A stretch of DNA of 64,000 nucleotides. Source: Streptomyces sp. MUM 178J. GTDB lineage: Bacteria; Actinomycetota; Actinomycetes; Streptomycetales; Streptomycetaceae. The notes under the pieces are model-generated. The model did not search any database and was not told where the DNA came from. It saw only the letters and a list, made by a program, of their open reading frames with translations. The stretch is taken from the NCBI RefSeq assembly GCF_022414575.1, contig NZ_JADWYQ010000003.1, forward strand, positions 186,001-250,000, written 5' to 3'. The position numbers and the translations under genes were made by a program. Positions 50,654 through 62,194 of this stretch are shown here, piece after piece (within the stretch, counting starts at the first letter, position 1; each line of letters begins with the position of its first letter).

Positions 50654-51928
50654 ATGCCGGTGACCGCCGCGGCAACCGCCGCCCCCGCCCCCGCGGACTT
50701 CGAGGCGCTGCGCCGGCAGGACCCGAGGATCGCCGAGGTGATCCTCGGCGAGACGGCCCGGCAGGCGGAAGGGCTCCAGCTCATCGCCGCGGAGAACTTC
50801 ACCTCGCCCGCCGTGCTGGCCGCGCTCGGCTCGCCGCTGGCGAACAAGTACGCCGAGGGCTACCCCGGGGCCCGCCACCACGGCGGCTGCGAGCTGGTCG
50901 ACGCGGCCGAGCGGATCGCCGTCGAGCGGGTCAAGGACCTCTTCGGGGCCGAGCATGCCAATGTGCAGCCGCACTCCGGCTCCTCCGCCGTCCTCGCGGC
51001 CTATGCCGCCCTGCTGCGGCCCGGTGACACCGTGCTCGCCATGGGACTGGCGTACGGCGGGCATCTCACCCACGGCTCGCCGTCCAACTTCTCCGGCCGC
51101 TGGTTCGACTTCGTCGGGTACGGCGTGGACGCCGAGACCGGTCTCATCAACTACGACGAAGTCGACGCACTGGCCCACCGCGACCGGCCGAAGGCCATCG
51201 TCTGCGGCTCGATCTCCTACCCCCGCCACCCCGACTACGCCGTCTTCCGGGAGATCGCGGACGAGGTGGGGGCCTGTCTGATCGCGGACGCGGCCCATCC
51301 CATCGGGTTGGTGGCGGGCGGCGCGGCCCCGAGCCCGGTCCCGTACGCGGACGTCGTGTGCGCCACCACGCACAAGGTGCTGCGCGGACCGCGCGGCGGG
51401 ATGATCCTGTGCGGGGCGGATCTCGCGGAGCGCATCGACCGGGCGGTCTTCCCCTTCAGTCAGGGCGGTGCGCAGATGCATACGATCGCGGCGAAGGCCG
51501 TCGCCTTCGGGGAGGCGGCGACACCCGCGTTCGGGGAGTACGCGCATCAGGTGGTCGCCAATGCGCGCGTGCTTGCCGATGCGCTCGCCGCGGAGGGCTT
51601 GGAGGTCCTGACCGGCGGCACGGACACCCATCTCATCGGCGTCGACCCGGCTCCGCTCGGCGTGGACGGCAGGACCGCCCGCGGCCGGCTCGCTGCGGCC
51701 GGTCTGGTGCTCGACACCTGCGCCCTGCCGTACGGGGACGGGCGCGGCATCCGTCTGGGCACGGCCGCGGTGACGACGCAGGGCATGGGGGAGGCCGAAA
51801 TGGGGCGTATCGCCACGTTGTTCGCCAAGGCCGTCAGGGACGGGGCCGAAGAGGGCGGGGAGTTGATCGGAAAGGTACGTGCGGAAGTCCGCGAGCTGAC
51901 CGGTAGATTTCCCCCCTATCCGGGGTAG
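50654..51928 (+). CDS. glyA: Serine hydroxymethyltransferase
   Basis: A 424-residue PLP enzyme interconverting serine and glycine with tetrahydrofolate; ATG 50654. ENFTSPAVLAALGSPLANKYAEGYPG, NVQPHSGSSAVLAAY, DAAHPIGLVAGG and the PLP Lys in CATTHKVLRGPRGGM are present. The usual THKTL is THKVL here. One further variation from typical GlyA is the SSAVLAAY stretch replacing QANxAVY. It may thus be a second, streptomycete-type GlyA paralogue. It supplies one-carbon units and lies upstream of the wall-precursor and ATP synthase genes. Confidence 0.93.
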   Translation: MPVTAAATAAPAPADFEALRRQDPRIAEVILGETARQAEGLQLIAAENFTSPAVLAALGSPLANKYAEGYPGARHHGGCELVDAAERIAVERVKDLFGAEHANVQPHSGSSAVLAAYAALLRPGDTVLAMGLAYGGHLTHGSPSNFSGRWFDFVGYGVDAETGLINYDEVDALAHRDRPKAIVCGSISYPRHPDYAVFREIADEVGACLIADAAHPIGLVAGGAAPSPVPYADVVCATTHKVLRGPRGGMILCGADLAERIDRAVFPFSQGGAQMHTIAAKAVAFGEAATPAFGEYAHQVVANARVLADALAAEGLEVLTGGTDTHLIGVDPAPLGVDGRTARGRLAAAGLVLDTCALPYGDGRGIRLGTAAVTTQGMGEAEMGRIATLFAKAVRDGAEEGGELIGKVRAEVRELTGRFPPYPG

Positions 51929-52034
51929 CCGGCGGCGGTGCAACCACCGCGCTGGTTCCGGTTGTCCTCATCCATGCGGCGACCAGAGCTAGGGTGTGGG
52001 GCTGAGATGGCCAGCGATTCCTGTGGGGCAGCCC

Positions 52035-53396
52035 GTGCGTGATTACCTGCTGACACTGTGTGTCACGGCCGCGGTGACGTATCTGCTCACCGGGCCGGTG
52101 CGCAAGTTCGCCATCGCCACCGGTGCGATGCCGGAGATCCGCGCGCGGGACGTCCACCGGGAGCCCACGCCCCGGCTCGGCGGGATCGCCATGTTCTTCG
52201 GCCTGTGCGCGGGGCTGCTCGTCGCGGACCATCTGCAGAACCTGAACAGCGTGTTCGAGCTGTCCAACGAGCCGCGTGCGCTGCTCTCCGGCGCGGCCCT
52301 GATCTGGATCATCGGCGTCCTCGACGACAAGTTCGAGATCGACGCGCTGATCAAGCTCGGCGGACAGATGATCGCGGCGGGTGTGATGGTGATGCAGGGT
52401 CTTACGATCCTGTGGCTGCCGATCCCGGGTGTCGGCACGGTCTCCCTGACGCAGTGGCAGGGCACGCTGCTGACCGTGGCCCTGGTGGTCATCACCATCA
52501 ACGCGGTCAACTTCGTGGACGGTCTGGACGGCCTGGCGGCCGGCATGGTGTGCATCGCCGCGGCCGCGTTCTTCCTCTACTCGTACCGGATCTGGTTCGG
52601 GTACATGATCGAGGCGGCCGCGCCCGCGACGCTGTTCACGGCGATCCTGATGGGCATGTGCCTGGGCTTCCTGCCGCACAACATGCACCCCGCCCGGATC
52701 TTCATGGGCGACTCCGGCTCGATGCTGATCGGCCTGGTGCTTGCGGCGGCCGCGATCTCGGTGACGGGACAGGTGGACCCGGACGCGCTGAAGATCTTCG
52801 AGGGCGGCACCCGGGAGGCGACTCACGCGGCGTTGCCGGTCTTCATCCCGCTGCTGCTGCCGCTGACCATCATCGCCATCCCGGTGGCCGACCTGGTGCT
52901 GGCGATCGTGCGCCGCACCTGGAAGGGCCAGTCGCCGTTCGCCGCGGACCGCGGCCATCTGCACCACCGACTGCTGGAGATCGGCCACTCGCACAGCCGG
53001 GCCGTTCTGATCATGTACTTCTGGTCGGCGCTGATCGCCTTCGGGGTCGTGGCGTACTCGGTGCACTCGGCGTCGATGTGGATCGTGCTGGTCGTCGTCG
53101 CGCTGAGCGCGGTGGGCCTGGTCCTGCTGCTGCTTCCGCGCTTCACCCCGCGCGCGCCGCGCTGGGCGGAAGCCTTCGTCCCCCCGCGCTACCGCCGTCG
53201 CCGGGCCCTTGCCGGGCAGACGCCGCCCGCGCCCTCGTTCCCCTGCGAGGCCACGGCCGACGCCGCTGCGGAAGCCCGGGACGAGGACGAGGAACGCGTC
53301 CCGGTGGCCGTCGGGGTCTCGGGCGTCAACGGAGCGACCGCCATCGGCCCCCGTTCGCGCTTCCCGGATCGGCGGAAGGCCGAAACTCGCGGCTGA
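52035..53396 (+). CDS. WecA/TagO-type undecaprenyl-phosphate sugar-1-phosphate transferase
   Basis: A 453-residue polytopic protein (about eleven helices). GTG 52035 (VRDYLLTLCVTAAVTYLL) is chosen over starts at 51996 or 52023. The MraY/WecA Asp motifs are clear: GVLDDKFEID, NAVNFVDGLDGLAAG, MGDSGSMLIG, and the GHLHHRLLEIG loop that marks the WecA/TagO branch. It transfers a sugar phosphate (probably GlcNAc-1-P) to decaprenyl phosphate, starting arabinogalactan-like or teichoic-type polymer synthesis. The Arg/Glu-rich tail of 80 residues is variable. A 284-bp gap follows with the likely atp promoter. Confidence 0.93.
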   Translation: MRDYLLTLCVTAAVTYLLTGPVRKFAIATGAMPEIRARDVHREPTPRLGGIAMFFGLCAGLLVADHLQNLNSVFELSNEPRALLSGAALIWIIGVLDDKFEIDALIKLGGQMIAAGVMVMQGLTILWLPIPGVGTVSLTQWQGTLLTVALVVITINAVNFVDGLDGLAAGMVCIAAAAFFLYSYRIWFGYMIEAAAPATLFTAILMGMCLGFLPHNMHPARIFMGDSGSMLIGLVLAAAAISVTGQVDPDALKIFEGGTREATHAALPVFIPLLLPLTIIAIPVADLVLAIVRRTWKGQSPFAADRGHLHHRLLEIGHSHSRAVLIMYFWSALIAFGVVAYSVHSASMWIVLVVVALSAVGLVLLLLPRFTPRAPRWAEAFVPPRYRRRRALAGQTPPAPSFPCEATADAAAEARDEDEERVPVAVGVSGVNGATAIGPRSRFPDRRKAETRG

Positions 53397-53680
53397 CGGC
53401 TGGGAGGCCCTCCGGCAGTGTGTCCCGCTATGAGCGCCTATACCAGACATAGGCACCCAACGTCATGCACACACGGGCGCGTTAACTCTCATGTGTGACA
53501 GTCGGCACACCCAGTGGGTAAAGACCTCATCAAATAGTTTGTGATACCGTTCACGAGAACCGGAGACAGCGCCGAGGGACCGTAGTGCGACGGTCCACTG
53601 GCCCCGAGATCTGCCTCGGACCGGATCTACGCTCGTCCATGACGACACCACTGCCCCCACCAGTATGCGGAGCTGCCGCC

Positions 53681-54121
53681 ATGCCGACGTCCCAAGACGC
53701 CCGGACTCTCCTGCACACCGTTCTACCCACCGCTGCCGTCGGCGCGGTCGCAGCCGTCGTCGGCGGGGTGGTCGCGGGGGGCAAGGGGGCGCTCGGAGCG
53801 GTCGTCGGGGCGCTGGTGGTCATCGTCTTCATGGGGATCGGGCTCGTCGTCCTCCAGCGGACCGCCAAGAACTTCCCCCAGCTTTTCCAGGCGATGGGGC
53901 TGATGCTCTACACGACACAGCTTCTGCTGCTGTTCGTCTTCGTCGCCGTCTTCAAGGACACGACCCTCTTCGATCCCAAGGTCTTTGCCGCAACGATCGT
54001 CGCTGCGACGCTCGCTTGGGTGGCGGCCCAGGCCCGTGCCTATATGAAGGCCAAGATTCTCTACGTCGAACCCGAACCCTCCGCGCCCCCTGCCGGTGAG
54101 AAGACAGGCCTGTCGTCGTGA
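53681..54121 (+). CDS. atpI: ATP synthase protein I (AtpI-like)
   Basis: About 146 residues with four hydrophobic segments (LLHTVLPTAAVGAVAAVVGG, LGAVVGALVVIVFMGIGLVV, MLYTTQLLLLFVFVAVF and FAATIVAATLAWVAAQA). ATG 53681 follows CGGAG; an ATG at 53639 is an alternative. Bacterial AtpI proteins assist c-ring assembly. It is the first gene of the atp operon; in the 284-bp upstream gap TACCGT at 53545-53550 is the best -10 candidate, with a poor -35. Confidence 0.85.
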   Translation: MPTSQDARTLLHTVLPTAAVGAVAAVVGGVVAGGKGALGAVVGALVVIVFMGIGLVVLQRTAKNFPQLFQAMGLMLYTTQLLLLFVFVAVFKDTTLFDPKVFAATIVAATLAWVAAQARAYMKAKILYVEPEPSAPPAGEKTGLSS

Positions 54122-54347
54122 CAGGTAGGGCCGGGATAAGTGCTCGTTCGAGATCCTGCTATCGTCCGGTGCCAACTGCGGCACTGCGGGCGCGGGCATC
54201 TGAGCTGACGCCTGTTCGATCGCGAGGCCTCGATGCCTGATCGCCGCTCCCACATCCGAAACACCAGTCCGGTGCCGACTCGCGGCTGCGCGCCGCGCCG
54301 ACAAACCGAGGTTGCCGAACCCATGCGTCACGCCGAAGGAGCCCGCG

Positions 54348-55166
54348 GTGAGTGCTGAACAGACCACGCTCGCCTTTGACTGGAGCTGCCGCATCATGGC
54401 CGACAACGGCTGTGGTTTTCCGGCGCCGGGCTTGCATTCCTTCCTCTTCCAGCCCCTCTTCACCGTCGGCGGCTACGAGTTCAACAAGGTGATGCTGCTT
54501 GCCCTGGTCACCTCCGTCCTTGTGGTCGCCTTCTTCTGGGTGGCATTCGGCAAGGCGAAGGTGGTTCCCGGCAAGGTGCAGATGATCGGCGAGGCCGGTT
54601 ACGACTTTGTGCGCCGCGGGATCGTCTACGAGACCATCGGAAAGCGCGAGGGCGAGAAGTACGTCCCGCTCATGGTCTCCATCTTCTTCTTCGTCTGGAT
54701 CATGAACATCTGGTCCGTGATCCCGCTGGCCCAGTTCCCCGTCTCCTCGATCATCGCGTACCCGATCGTCCTCGCGCTGATCGTCTATGTGATCTGGGTG
54801 TCGCTGACCTTCAAGCGCCACGGGTTCGTCGGCGGCTGGAAGAACATCACCGGTTACGACAAGCAGCTCGGCCCGGTTCTTCCGCTTGTGGTGGTCATCG
54901 AGTTCTTCTCGAACCTGCTGGTCCGCCCCTTCACTCACGCGGTGCGGCTCTTCGCCAACATGTTCGCCGGTCACCTGATGCTGGTGATGTTCACCGTCGC
55001 CTCCTGGTACCTGCTGAACAGCTACATGATCCCGGCCGCCGGCGTCTCGTTCGCGATGACGATGGCCATGATCGTCTTCGAGCTCTTCGTCCAGGCCGTC
55101 CAGGCGTACGTCTTCGTTCTGCTGGCCTGCTCCTACATTCAGGGCGCTCTCTCCGAGAGCCACTGA
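54348..55166 (+). CDS. atpB: ATP synthase subunit a
   Basis: A 272-residue F0 subunit with about six helices; GTG 54348 follows GAAGGA. The essential Arg lies in LVRPFTHAVRLFANMFAGH, and the C-terminal helix FELFVQAVQAYVFVLLACSYI forms the proton half-channel with subunit c. Length and the absence of indels are normal. Preceded by a 226-bp gap from atpI that contains no other gene. Confidence 0.97.
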   Translation: MSAEQTTLAFDWSCRIMADNGCGFPAPGLHSFLFQPLFTVGGYEFNKVMLLALVTSVLVVAFFWVAFGKAKVVPGKVQMIGEAGYDFVRRGIVYETIGKREGEKYVPLMVSIFFFVWIMNIWSVIPLAQFPVSSIIAYPIVLALIVYVIWVSLTFKRHGFVGGWKNITGYDKQLGPVLPLVVVIEFFSNLLVRPFTHAVRLFANMFAGHLMLVMFTVASWYLLNSYMIPAAGVSFAMTMAMIVFELFVQAVQAYVFVLLACSYIQGALSESH

Positions 55167-55224
55167 GTCAATCCCGCCCGCAACACCCAGAAACGTCCGG
55201 TGGCCAACCCCCACCGGTCCGTAA

Positions 55225-55479
<255 letters not shown>

Positions 55480-55518
55480 TTAACAGCTACCCGGCACTTT
55501 TCGACGAAAGGCATTGAT

Positions 55519-56067
55519 GTGATCGCCAACCTCGTTCAGCTGGCGGCCGAGGAGGAGCAGAGCCCGCTCGTTCCTCCGGGCCCCGAGCTGCTCGTCGGCA
55601 CGATCGCCTTCGCCATCGTCTTCTTCTTCCTCGCCAAGAAGCTCCTCCCGAACATCAACCGGGTTCTGGAAGAGCGCCGCGAGGCCATCGAAGGCGGCAT
55701 GGAGAAGGCCGAGGCGGCCAAGATCGAAGCCGAGAGCGTGCTCGAGCAGTACAAGGCTCAGCTCGCCGAGGCCCGCCACGAGGCCGCGCGTCTCCGCCAG
55801 GAGGCGACCGAGCAGGGCACCGCGATCATCCAGGAGATGAAGGCGGAAGGCCAGCGGCAGCGTGAGGAGATCATCGCGGCCGGTCACGCCCAGATCGAGG
55901 CCGACCGCAAGGCCGCGGCCGCGGCGCTGCGCCAGGACGTGGGCCAGCTCGCCACCGCCCTGGCCGGCAAGCTCGTCGGCGAGTCCCTGGAGGACCACGC
56001 CCGGCAGAGCCGCACGATCGACCGTTTCCTCGATGACCTCGAGGAGAAGGCCGAGGCCGCCCGATGA
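55519..56067 (+). CDS. atpF: ATP synthase subunit b
   Basis: A 182-residue stator subunit: one N-terminal membrane helix (TIAFAIVFFFLAKKLLP, about 26-48) and a long Ala/Glu/Arg coiled coil (EERREAIEGGMEKAEAAKIEAE onward, broken here). GTG 55519 overlaps an ATG at 55517. The stop is in an ATGA overlap with atpH. Confidence 0.96.
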   Translation: MIANLVQLAAEEEQSPLVPPGPELLVGTIAFAIVFFFLAKKLLPNINRVLEERREAIEGGMEKAEAAKIEAESVLEQYKAQLAEARHEAARLRQEATEQGTAIIQEMKAEGQRQREEIIAAGHAQIEADRKAAAAALRQDVGQLATALAGKLVGESLEDHARQSRTIDRFLDDLEEKAEAAR

Positions 56068-56879
56068 ACGGAGCGAGCCGCGAGGCACTGGCTGCCGCAC
56101 GTGAGCGCCTCGACGCGCTGACCGACAACACCTCGGTCGACGCCGCGAGGCTCGCCGAGGAGCTGGCCGCCGTCACCGCGCTGCTCGACCGCGAGGTGTC
56201 GCTGCGTCGGGTCCTGACCGACCCGGCGCAGGCCGGCGAGGCCAAGGCCGAGCTGGCCGGGCGGCTGCTGACCGGTCAGGTGGGCGGCGAGGCCGTCGAC
56301 CTGGTCTCCGGCATGGTCCGCTCCCGCTGGTCCGCCTCGCGTGACCTGGTCGACGCGGTCGAGGAGCTGGCGAACACCGCCGACCTCACCGCGGCGCAGC
56401 GGGCCGGCGCCCTGGACGGCGTCGAGGACGAGCTGTTCCGGTTCGGCCGCGTCGTCCAGTCCAGCACCGAGCTGCGTGCCGCGCTCACGGACCGGGCCGC
56501 CACGGCGTCCGCCAAGGGCGAGCTGCTGCGCAGCCTGCTCGGCGGCAAGGCCGATCCGGCCACCGAGCGGCTGGTCGTCCGCCTGGTGACCGCTCCGCGA
56601 GGACGTAGCCTGGAGACGGGACTGGAGTCCCTGTCCAAGCTGGCCGCGGCGCGCCGTGACCGTATGGTCGCGGTCGTCACCACGGCGGTTCCGCTGAGTG
56701 AGACGCAGAAGCAGCGCCTCGGCGCCGCGCTGGCGAAGCTGTACGACCGCCAGATGCACCTCAACCTCGACGTGGACCCCGAGGTCCTCGGCGGGATCTC
56801 GGTGCGAGTCGGCGACGAGGAGATCAACGGCACCATCGCGGAGCGCCTCGACGAGGCGGCCCGTCGGATGGCCGGCTGA
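56064..56879 (+). CDS. atpH: ATP synthase subunit delta
   Basis: A 271-residue delta subunit; actinobacterial forms are longer than the usual 180 residues. Residues from about 75 onward show the delta fold, ending with the conserved [20 protein letters not shown] and [15 protein letters not shown]. It joins the b stalk to the top of F1. Coupled to atpF by ATGA. A 130-bp gap with a hairpin follows. Confidence 0.95.
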   Translation: MNGASREALAAARERLDALTDNTSVDAARLAEELAAVTALLDREVSLRRVLTDPAQAGEAKAELAGRLLTGQVGGEAVDLVSGMVRSRWSASRDLVDAVEELANTADLTAAQRAGALDGVEDELFRFGRVVQSSTELRAALTDRAATASAKGELLRSLLGGKADPATERLVVRLVTAPRGRSLETGLESLSKLAAARRDRMVAVVTTAVPLSETQKQRLGAALAKLYDRQMHLNLDVDPEVLGGISVRVGDEEINGTIAERLDEAARRMAG

Positions 56880-56946
56880 TCAGCCACCAACTCAACAAGC
56901 ATCAGCTAGCGGCCCGGTTGGGCCGTGCAGAGATTGCAGAAGATTC

Positions 56947-56963
56947 CTGGGGGCCGCCCCCAG
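56947..56963. repeat. Intergenic hairpin CTGGGGG-CCG-CCCCCAG within atp operon
   Basis: A perfect 7-bp stem with a 3-base loop lies between atpH and atpA, inside a sequence (GGGGGCCGCCCCCAGACCCCC) that recurs across streptomycete genomes as an intergenic repeat. It could slow or protect the message; the operon clearly continues. Confidence 0.7.
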
Positions 56964-57009
56964 ACCCCCAAAGAAACTTCGGGCCCAACAAGGAGAGCAG
57001 GGAACCCAG

Positions 57010-58608
57010 ATGGCGGAGCTCACGATCCGGCCGGAGGAGATCCGGGACGCGCTGGAGAACTTTGTCCAGGCGTACAAGCCGGACGCGGCCTCGCGCGAGG
57101 AGGTCGGTACGGTCAGCCTTGCCGGCGACGGCATCGCGAAGGTCGAGGGCCTTCCCTCGGCCATGGCAAACGAGCTGCTGAAGTTCGAGGACGGCACCCT
57201 CGGCCTCGCCCTCAACCTCGAGGACCGCGAGATCGGTGCCATCGTCCTCGGTGAGTTCAGCGGCATCGAGGAGGGCCAGTCGGTCTCCCGCACCGGCGAG
57301 GTCCTGTCCGTCGCGGTCGGCGAGGGCTACCTCGGCCGTGTCGTCGACCCGCTCGGCAACCCGATCGACGGCCTCGGCGAGATCGAGACCTCGGGCCGCC
57401 GCGCCCTCGAGCTGCAGGCCCCCACGGTCATGCAGCGCAAGTCGGTGCACGAGCCGATGGAGACCGGCTACAAGGCCGTCGACGCCATGACCCCGATCGG
57501 CCGCGGCCAGCGTCAGCTGGTCATCGGCGACCGGCAGACCGGCAAGACCGCCCTCGCCGTCGACACGATCATCAACCAGCGCGACAACTGGCGCTCGGGC
57601 GACCCGAAGAAGCAGGTCCGCTGCATCTACGTCGCCATCGGCCAGAAGGGCTCCACCATCGCGTCCGTGCGCGGCGCGCTGGAGGAGGCCGGCGCCCTGG
57701 AGTACACGACGATCGTCGCCGCCCCGGCGTCCGACCCGGCCGGCTTCAAGTACCTCGCCCCCTACACCGGCTCGGCCATCGGCCAGCAGTGGATGTACGA
57801 GGGCAAGCACGTCCTGATCGTCTTCGACGACCTGTCGAAGCAGGCCGACGCCTACCGCGCCGTGTCGCTGCTGCTGCGCCGCCCGCCGGGCCGTGAGGCC
57901 TACCCGGGTGACGTCTTCTACCTGCACTCCCGTCTGCTGGAGCGCTGCGCGAAGCTCTCCGACGAGATGGGCGCCGGTTCGATGACGGGTCTGCCGATCG
58001 TCGAGACCAAGGCGAACGACGTGTCGGCGTTCATTCCGACCAACGTCATCTCCATCACCGACGGCCAGTGCTTCCTGGAGTCCGACCTGTTCAACGCCGG
58101 TCAGCGCCCGGCTCTGAACGTCGGCATCTCCGTCTCCCGAGTCGGTGGCTCCGCCCAGCACAAGGCCATGAAGCAGGTCTCCGGCCGACTGCGTGTGGAC
58201 CTGGCCCAGTACCGCGAGCTGGAGGCGTTCGCCGCCTTCGGCTCCGACCTGGACGCCGCCTCGAAGTCCGCCCTGGAGCGCGGCAAGCGCATGGTCGAGC
58301 TGCTCAAGCAGCCGCAGTACGACCCCATGCCGACCGAGAACCAGGTCGTCTCCGTGTGGGCCGGCACCACCGGCAAGATGGACGACGTCCCGGTGCAGGA
58401 CATCCGCCGCTTCGAGCGCGAGCTGCTGGACTACCTCCACCGCGAGGAGGGCACGCTGATGACCTCCATCCGCGAGGGCGGGAAGATGTCGGACGACACG
58501 CTGACCAAGGTCGCGGACTCCATCGCCGCCTTCAAGAAGCAGTTCGAGACCTCCGACGGCAAGCTGCTCGGCGAGGACGCTCCGGCGGCCGTCAACGCCT
58601 CCAAGTGA
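57010..58608 (+). CDS. atpA: ATP synthase subunit alpha
   Basis: A 532-residue F1 subunit, ATG 57010 behind AAGGAGAG. Non-catalytic nucleotide site: P-loop [35 protein letters not shown] is the signature region; SISVSRVGG gives the ATPase alpha/beta signature. Normal length. Confidence 0.98.
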   Translation: MAELTIRPEEIRDALENFVQAYKPDAASREEVGTVSLAGDGIAKVEGLPSAMANELLKFEDGTLGLALNLEDREIGAIVLGEFSGIEEGQSVSRTGEVLSVAVGEGYLGRVVDPLGNPIDGLGEIETSGRRALELQAPTVMQRKSVHEPMETGYKAVDAMTPIGRGQRQLVIGDRQTGKTALAVDTIINQRDNWRSGDPKKQVRCIYVAIGQKGSTIASVRGALEEAGALEYTTIVAAPASDPAGFKYLAPYTGSAIGQQWMYEGKHVLIVFDDLSKQADAYRAVSLLLRRPPGREAYPGDVFYLHSRLLERCAKLSDEMGAGSMTGLPIVETKANDVSAFIPTNVISITDGQCFLESDLFNAGQRPALNVGISVSRVGGSAQHKAMKQVSGRLRVDLAQYRELEAFAAFGSDLDAASKSALERGKRMVELLKQPQYDPMPTENQVVSVWAGTTGKMDDVPVQDIRRFERELLDYLHREEGTLMTSIREGGKMSDDTLTKVADSIAAFKKQFETSDGKLLGEDAPAAVNASK

Positions 58609-58628
58609 CGACGGAAGGGACCTGACTC

Positions 58629-59549
58629 ATGGGAGCGCAGCTCCGGGTCTACAAGCGTCGCATCCGGTCCGTCACCGCGACGAAGAAGATCACCAAGGCG
58701 ATGGAGATGATCGCCGCCTCGCGCATTGTCAAGGCGCAGCGCAAGGTGGCGGCCTCCACGCCGTACGCGACCGAGCTGACCCGCGCGGTCACGGCGGTGG
58801 CCACCGGATCGAACACCAAGCACCCGCTGACCACGGAGGCTGACCAGCCGACCCGTGCCGCGGTTCTGCTCGTCACGAGCGACCGCGGTCTGGCCGGCGG
58901 CTACTCCTCCAACGCCATCAAGGCGGCCGACCGGCTCACCGAGCGGCTTCGCGGCGAGGGCAAGGAGGTCGACACGTACATCGTCGGCCGCAAGGGTGTG
59001 TCCTACTACGGCTTCCGTGAGCGCAAGGTCGCCGAGTCGTGGACCGGGTTCACGGACAGCCCGAGCTACGAGCACGCCAAGATGGTGGCCGAGCCGCTCA
59101 TCGAGGCGGTTCAGCAGGACACCTCCGAGGGCGGCGTCGACGAGCTGCACATCGTCTTCACGGAGTTCGTGTCGATGCTGACGCAGACGCCCGTCGACCG
59201 CCGGATGCTGCCGCTCAGCCTTGAAGAGGCCGCCCTGCAGGGCGGTGCGAAGGGCGGCGAGGTCATGCCGCTGTTCGACTTCGAGCCGTCGGCGGAGGAC
59301 GTCCTCGACGCCCTGCTGCCGCGCTATGTCGAGAGCCGCATCTACAACGCCCTGCTGCAGGCCGCCGCTTCCGAGCACGCGGCCCGCCGCCGGGCGATGA
59401 AGTCGGCGACCGACAACGCGGGCGAGCTGATCAACACGCTCTCCCGCCTTGCCAACGCGGCCCGCCAGGCCGAAATCACCCAGGAAATCAGCGAGATCGT
59501 CGGTGGCGCCAGCGCCCTGGCCGACGCGACCGCGGGGAGTGAAAAGTAA
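58629..59549 (+). CDS. atpG: ATP synthase subunit gamma
   Basis: A 306-residue rotor shaft. N-terminal coiled coil [22 protein letters not shown] and C-terminal [24 protein letters not shown] are conserved. A 25-residue stretch near 195-225 ([20 protein letters not shown]) is the actinobacterial loop that has been implicated in damping ATP hydrolysis. The stop directly abuts the atpD ATG. Confidence 0.97.
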   Translation: MGAQLRVYKRRIRSVTATKKITKAMEMIAASRIVKAQRKVAASTPYATELTRAVTAVATGSNTKHPLTTEADQPTRAAVLLVTSDRGLAGGYSSNAIKAADRLTERLRGEGKEVDTYIVGRKGVSYYGFRERKVAESWTGFTDSPSYEHAKMVAEPLIEAVQQDTSEGGVDELHIVFTEFVSMLTQTPVDRRMLPLSLEEAALQGGAKGGEVMPLFDFEPSAEDVLDALLPRYVESRIYNALLQAAASEHAARRRAMKSATDNAGELINTLSRLANAARQAEITQEISEIVGGASALADATAGSEK

Positions 59550-60992
<1,443 letters not shown>

Positions 60993-61007
60993 AGTCCCCG
61001 TGACTGG

Positions 61008-61040
61008 TGAAGGGGGGCGGGCGCGTCCCGCCCCCCTTCA
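61008..61040 (+). terminator. Strong hairpin between atpD and atpC
   Basis: A perfect 14-bp G/C stem (61008-61021 with 61027-61040) and 5-base loop begins 16 bases after the atpD stop and is followed by C/A rather than T. It may terminate part of the transcripts before atpC or stabilise the 3' end of the upstream message. TAGAAT at 61063-61068, between this hairpin and atpC, matches a -10 hexamer. Confidence 0.75.
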
Positions 61041-61118
61041 CAACGCCCCATCGAGAACCCCCTAGAATTTGTCCAACACCCGGCACAACCCGCCGGGTGG
61101 TGACCCGAGGAGCCCACC

Positions 61119-61502
61119 TTGGCTGCTGAGCTGCACGTCGAGCTGGTAGCGGCGGACCGCAGTGTCTGGTCCGGCGAGGCCACCCTGGTCGTCGCGCGCA
61201 CCACGTCCGGCGACATCGGCGTCATGCCCGGTCACCAGCCGCTGCTCGGTGTGCTGGAGTCGGGCCCGGTGACCATTCGTACGTCTTCCGCGGACGGGTC
61301 CGGCACGGTGGTCGCCGCCGTGCACGGCGGTTTCATCTCGTTCGCGGACGACAAGCTCTCGCTGCTCGCCGAGATCGCCGAGCTGGCAGATGAGATCGAC
61401 GTCCAGCGCGCCGAGCGTGCGCTGGAGCGTGCCAAGTCGGACGCGGACGCCGGCGCCGAGCGCCGCGCCGAGGTCCGGCTGCGCGCGGTGGCGGTGCGCT
61501 GA
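61119..61502 (+). CDS. atpC: ATP synthase subunit epsilon
   Basis: A 127-residue subunit starting at TTG 61119 behind GAGGAG. The N-terminal beta barrel (AELHVELVAADRSVWSGEATLV, broken here at its end; GDIGVMPGHQPLLGVL) is followed by a short C-terminal helical pair rich in Ala/Arg. It links rotor and c-ring and can inhibit hydrolysis. Confidence 0.96.
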   Translation: MAAELHVELVAADRSVWSGEATLVVARTTSGDIGVMPGHQPLLGVLESGPVTIRTSSADGSGTVVAAVHGGFISFADDKLSLLAEIAELADEIDVQRAERALERAKSDADAGAERRAEVRLRAVAVR

Positions 61503-61524
61503 GCCGCCCCGCCGACGGTTCGAC

Positions 61525-61572
61525 CCTCAGCCGCGGCCGGCCCGGACTCTCCGGGCCGCGCCGCGGCTGAGG
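61525..61572 (+). terminator. Terminator of the atp operon
   Basis: A nested hairpin: an outer perfect 12-bp stem (61525-61536 with 61561-61572) encloses an inner perfect 7-bp stem (61539-61545 with 61551-61557, loop ACTCT). It starts 22 bases after the atpC stop. Confidence 0.88.
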
Positions 61573-61650
61573 CGATGCAGATGCACGTGATACAGCGTGT
61601 ATCTGTGTTCCATAGACGGATAGCAGGTACGGGACGATGCGAGGAGGTCG

Positions 61651-62103
61651 GTGGAGATGTTCCTCGCTCTGCTTGTGGGCGGCCTGGTCATCGCGCTGGT
61701 GGTGGTCGGGCTGTTCGTCTTCGGACTGCGCCGACGGCTGATCCAGCGTTCGGGCGGCACCTTTGACTGCAGCCTGCGCTGGAACGTTCCCGAAGAGCCC
61801 GATGCCTCCGGCAAGGGCTGGATCTACGGGGTGGCCCGCTACAACGGCGACCGCGTGGAGTGGTTCCGGGTCTTCTCGTATGCGCCGCGTCCCCGCCACT
61901 TCCTGGAGCGGGCGTCGGTGGAGGTCGTCGCCCGCCGCACCCCGGAGGGTGAGGAGGAGCTGGCGCTGCTGTCCGACGCCGTCGTCCTGGAATGTCGGCA
62001 CGATGACACCCGGCTTGAGCTGGCGATGAGCGAGGACGCGCTCACCGGCTTCCTGGCCTGGCTGGAGGCGGCCCCACCGGGCCAACGAGTCAATGTGGCT
62101 TGA
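61651..62103 (+). CDS. DUF2550 family membrane-anchored protein
   Basis: A 150-residue protein. GTG 61651 is 4 bases, and ATG 61657 is 10 bases, after GAGGAGG; either may be used. One N-terminal helix (LALLVGGLVIALVVVGLFVFGLRRR, shown only in part by family) anchors a cytoplasmic DUF2550 domain with FDCSLRWNV, WIYGVARYNGDRVEWFRVFSY and a Cys/His in VLECRHDDTRLELAMSE. It is found downstream of atpC across actinobacteria; function unknown. Its last 16 bases are duplicated downstream. Confidence 0.9.
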   Translation: MEMFLALLVGGLVIALVVVGLFVFGLRRRLIQRSGGTFDCSLRWNVPEEPDASGKGWIYGVARYNGDRVEWFRVFSYAPRPRHFLERASVEVVARRTPEGEEELALLSDAVVLECRHDDTRLELAMSEDALTGFLAWLEAAPPGQRVNVA

Positions 62104-62194
62104 TTAGTCTGCTCGTTGGTTGGGGGTGCCCCCGGACGGAGTCTGGGGGAGAGTCAATGTGGCTTGATTAGTCTGCTCGTTGGTTGGGGGTGCC
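62087..62194. repeat. 44-bp direct repeat duplicating the DUF2550 stop region
   Basis: A 44-base block at 62087-62130, which includes the last codons and the stop of the DUF2550 gene, recurs exactly at 62151-62194 (offset 64). The intervening and following sequence (TGGGGGTGCCCCCGG, GTCTGGGGGAG) is the common streptomycete intergenic repeat. Confidence 0.9.
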
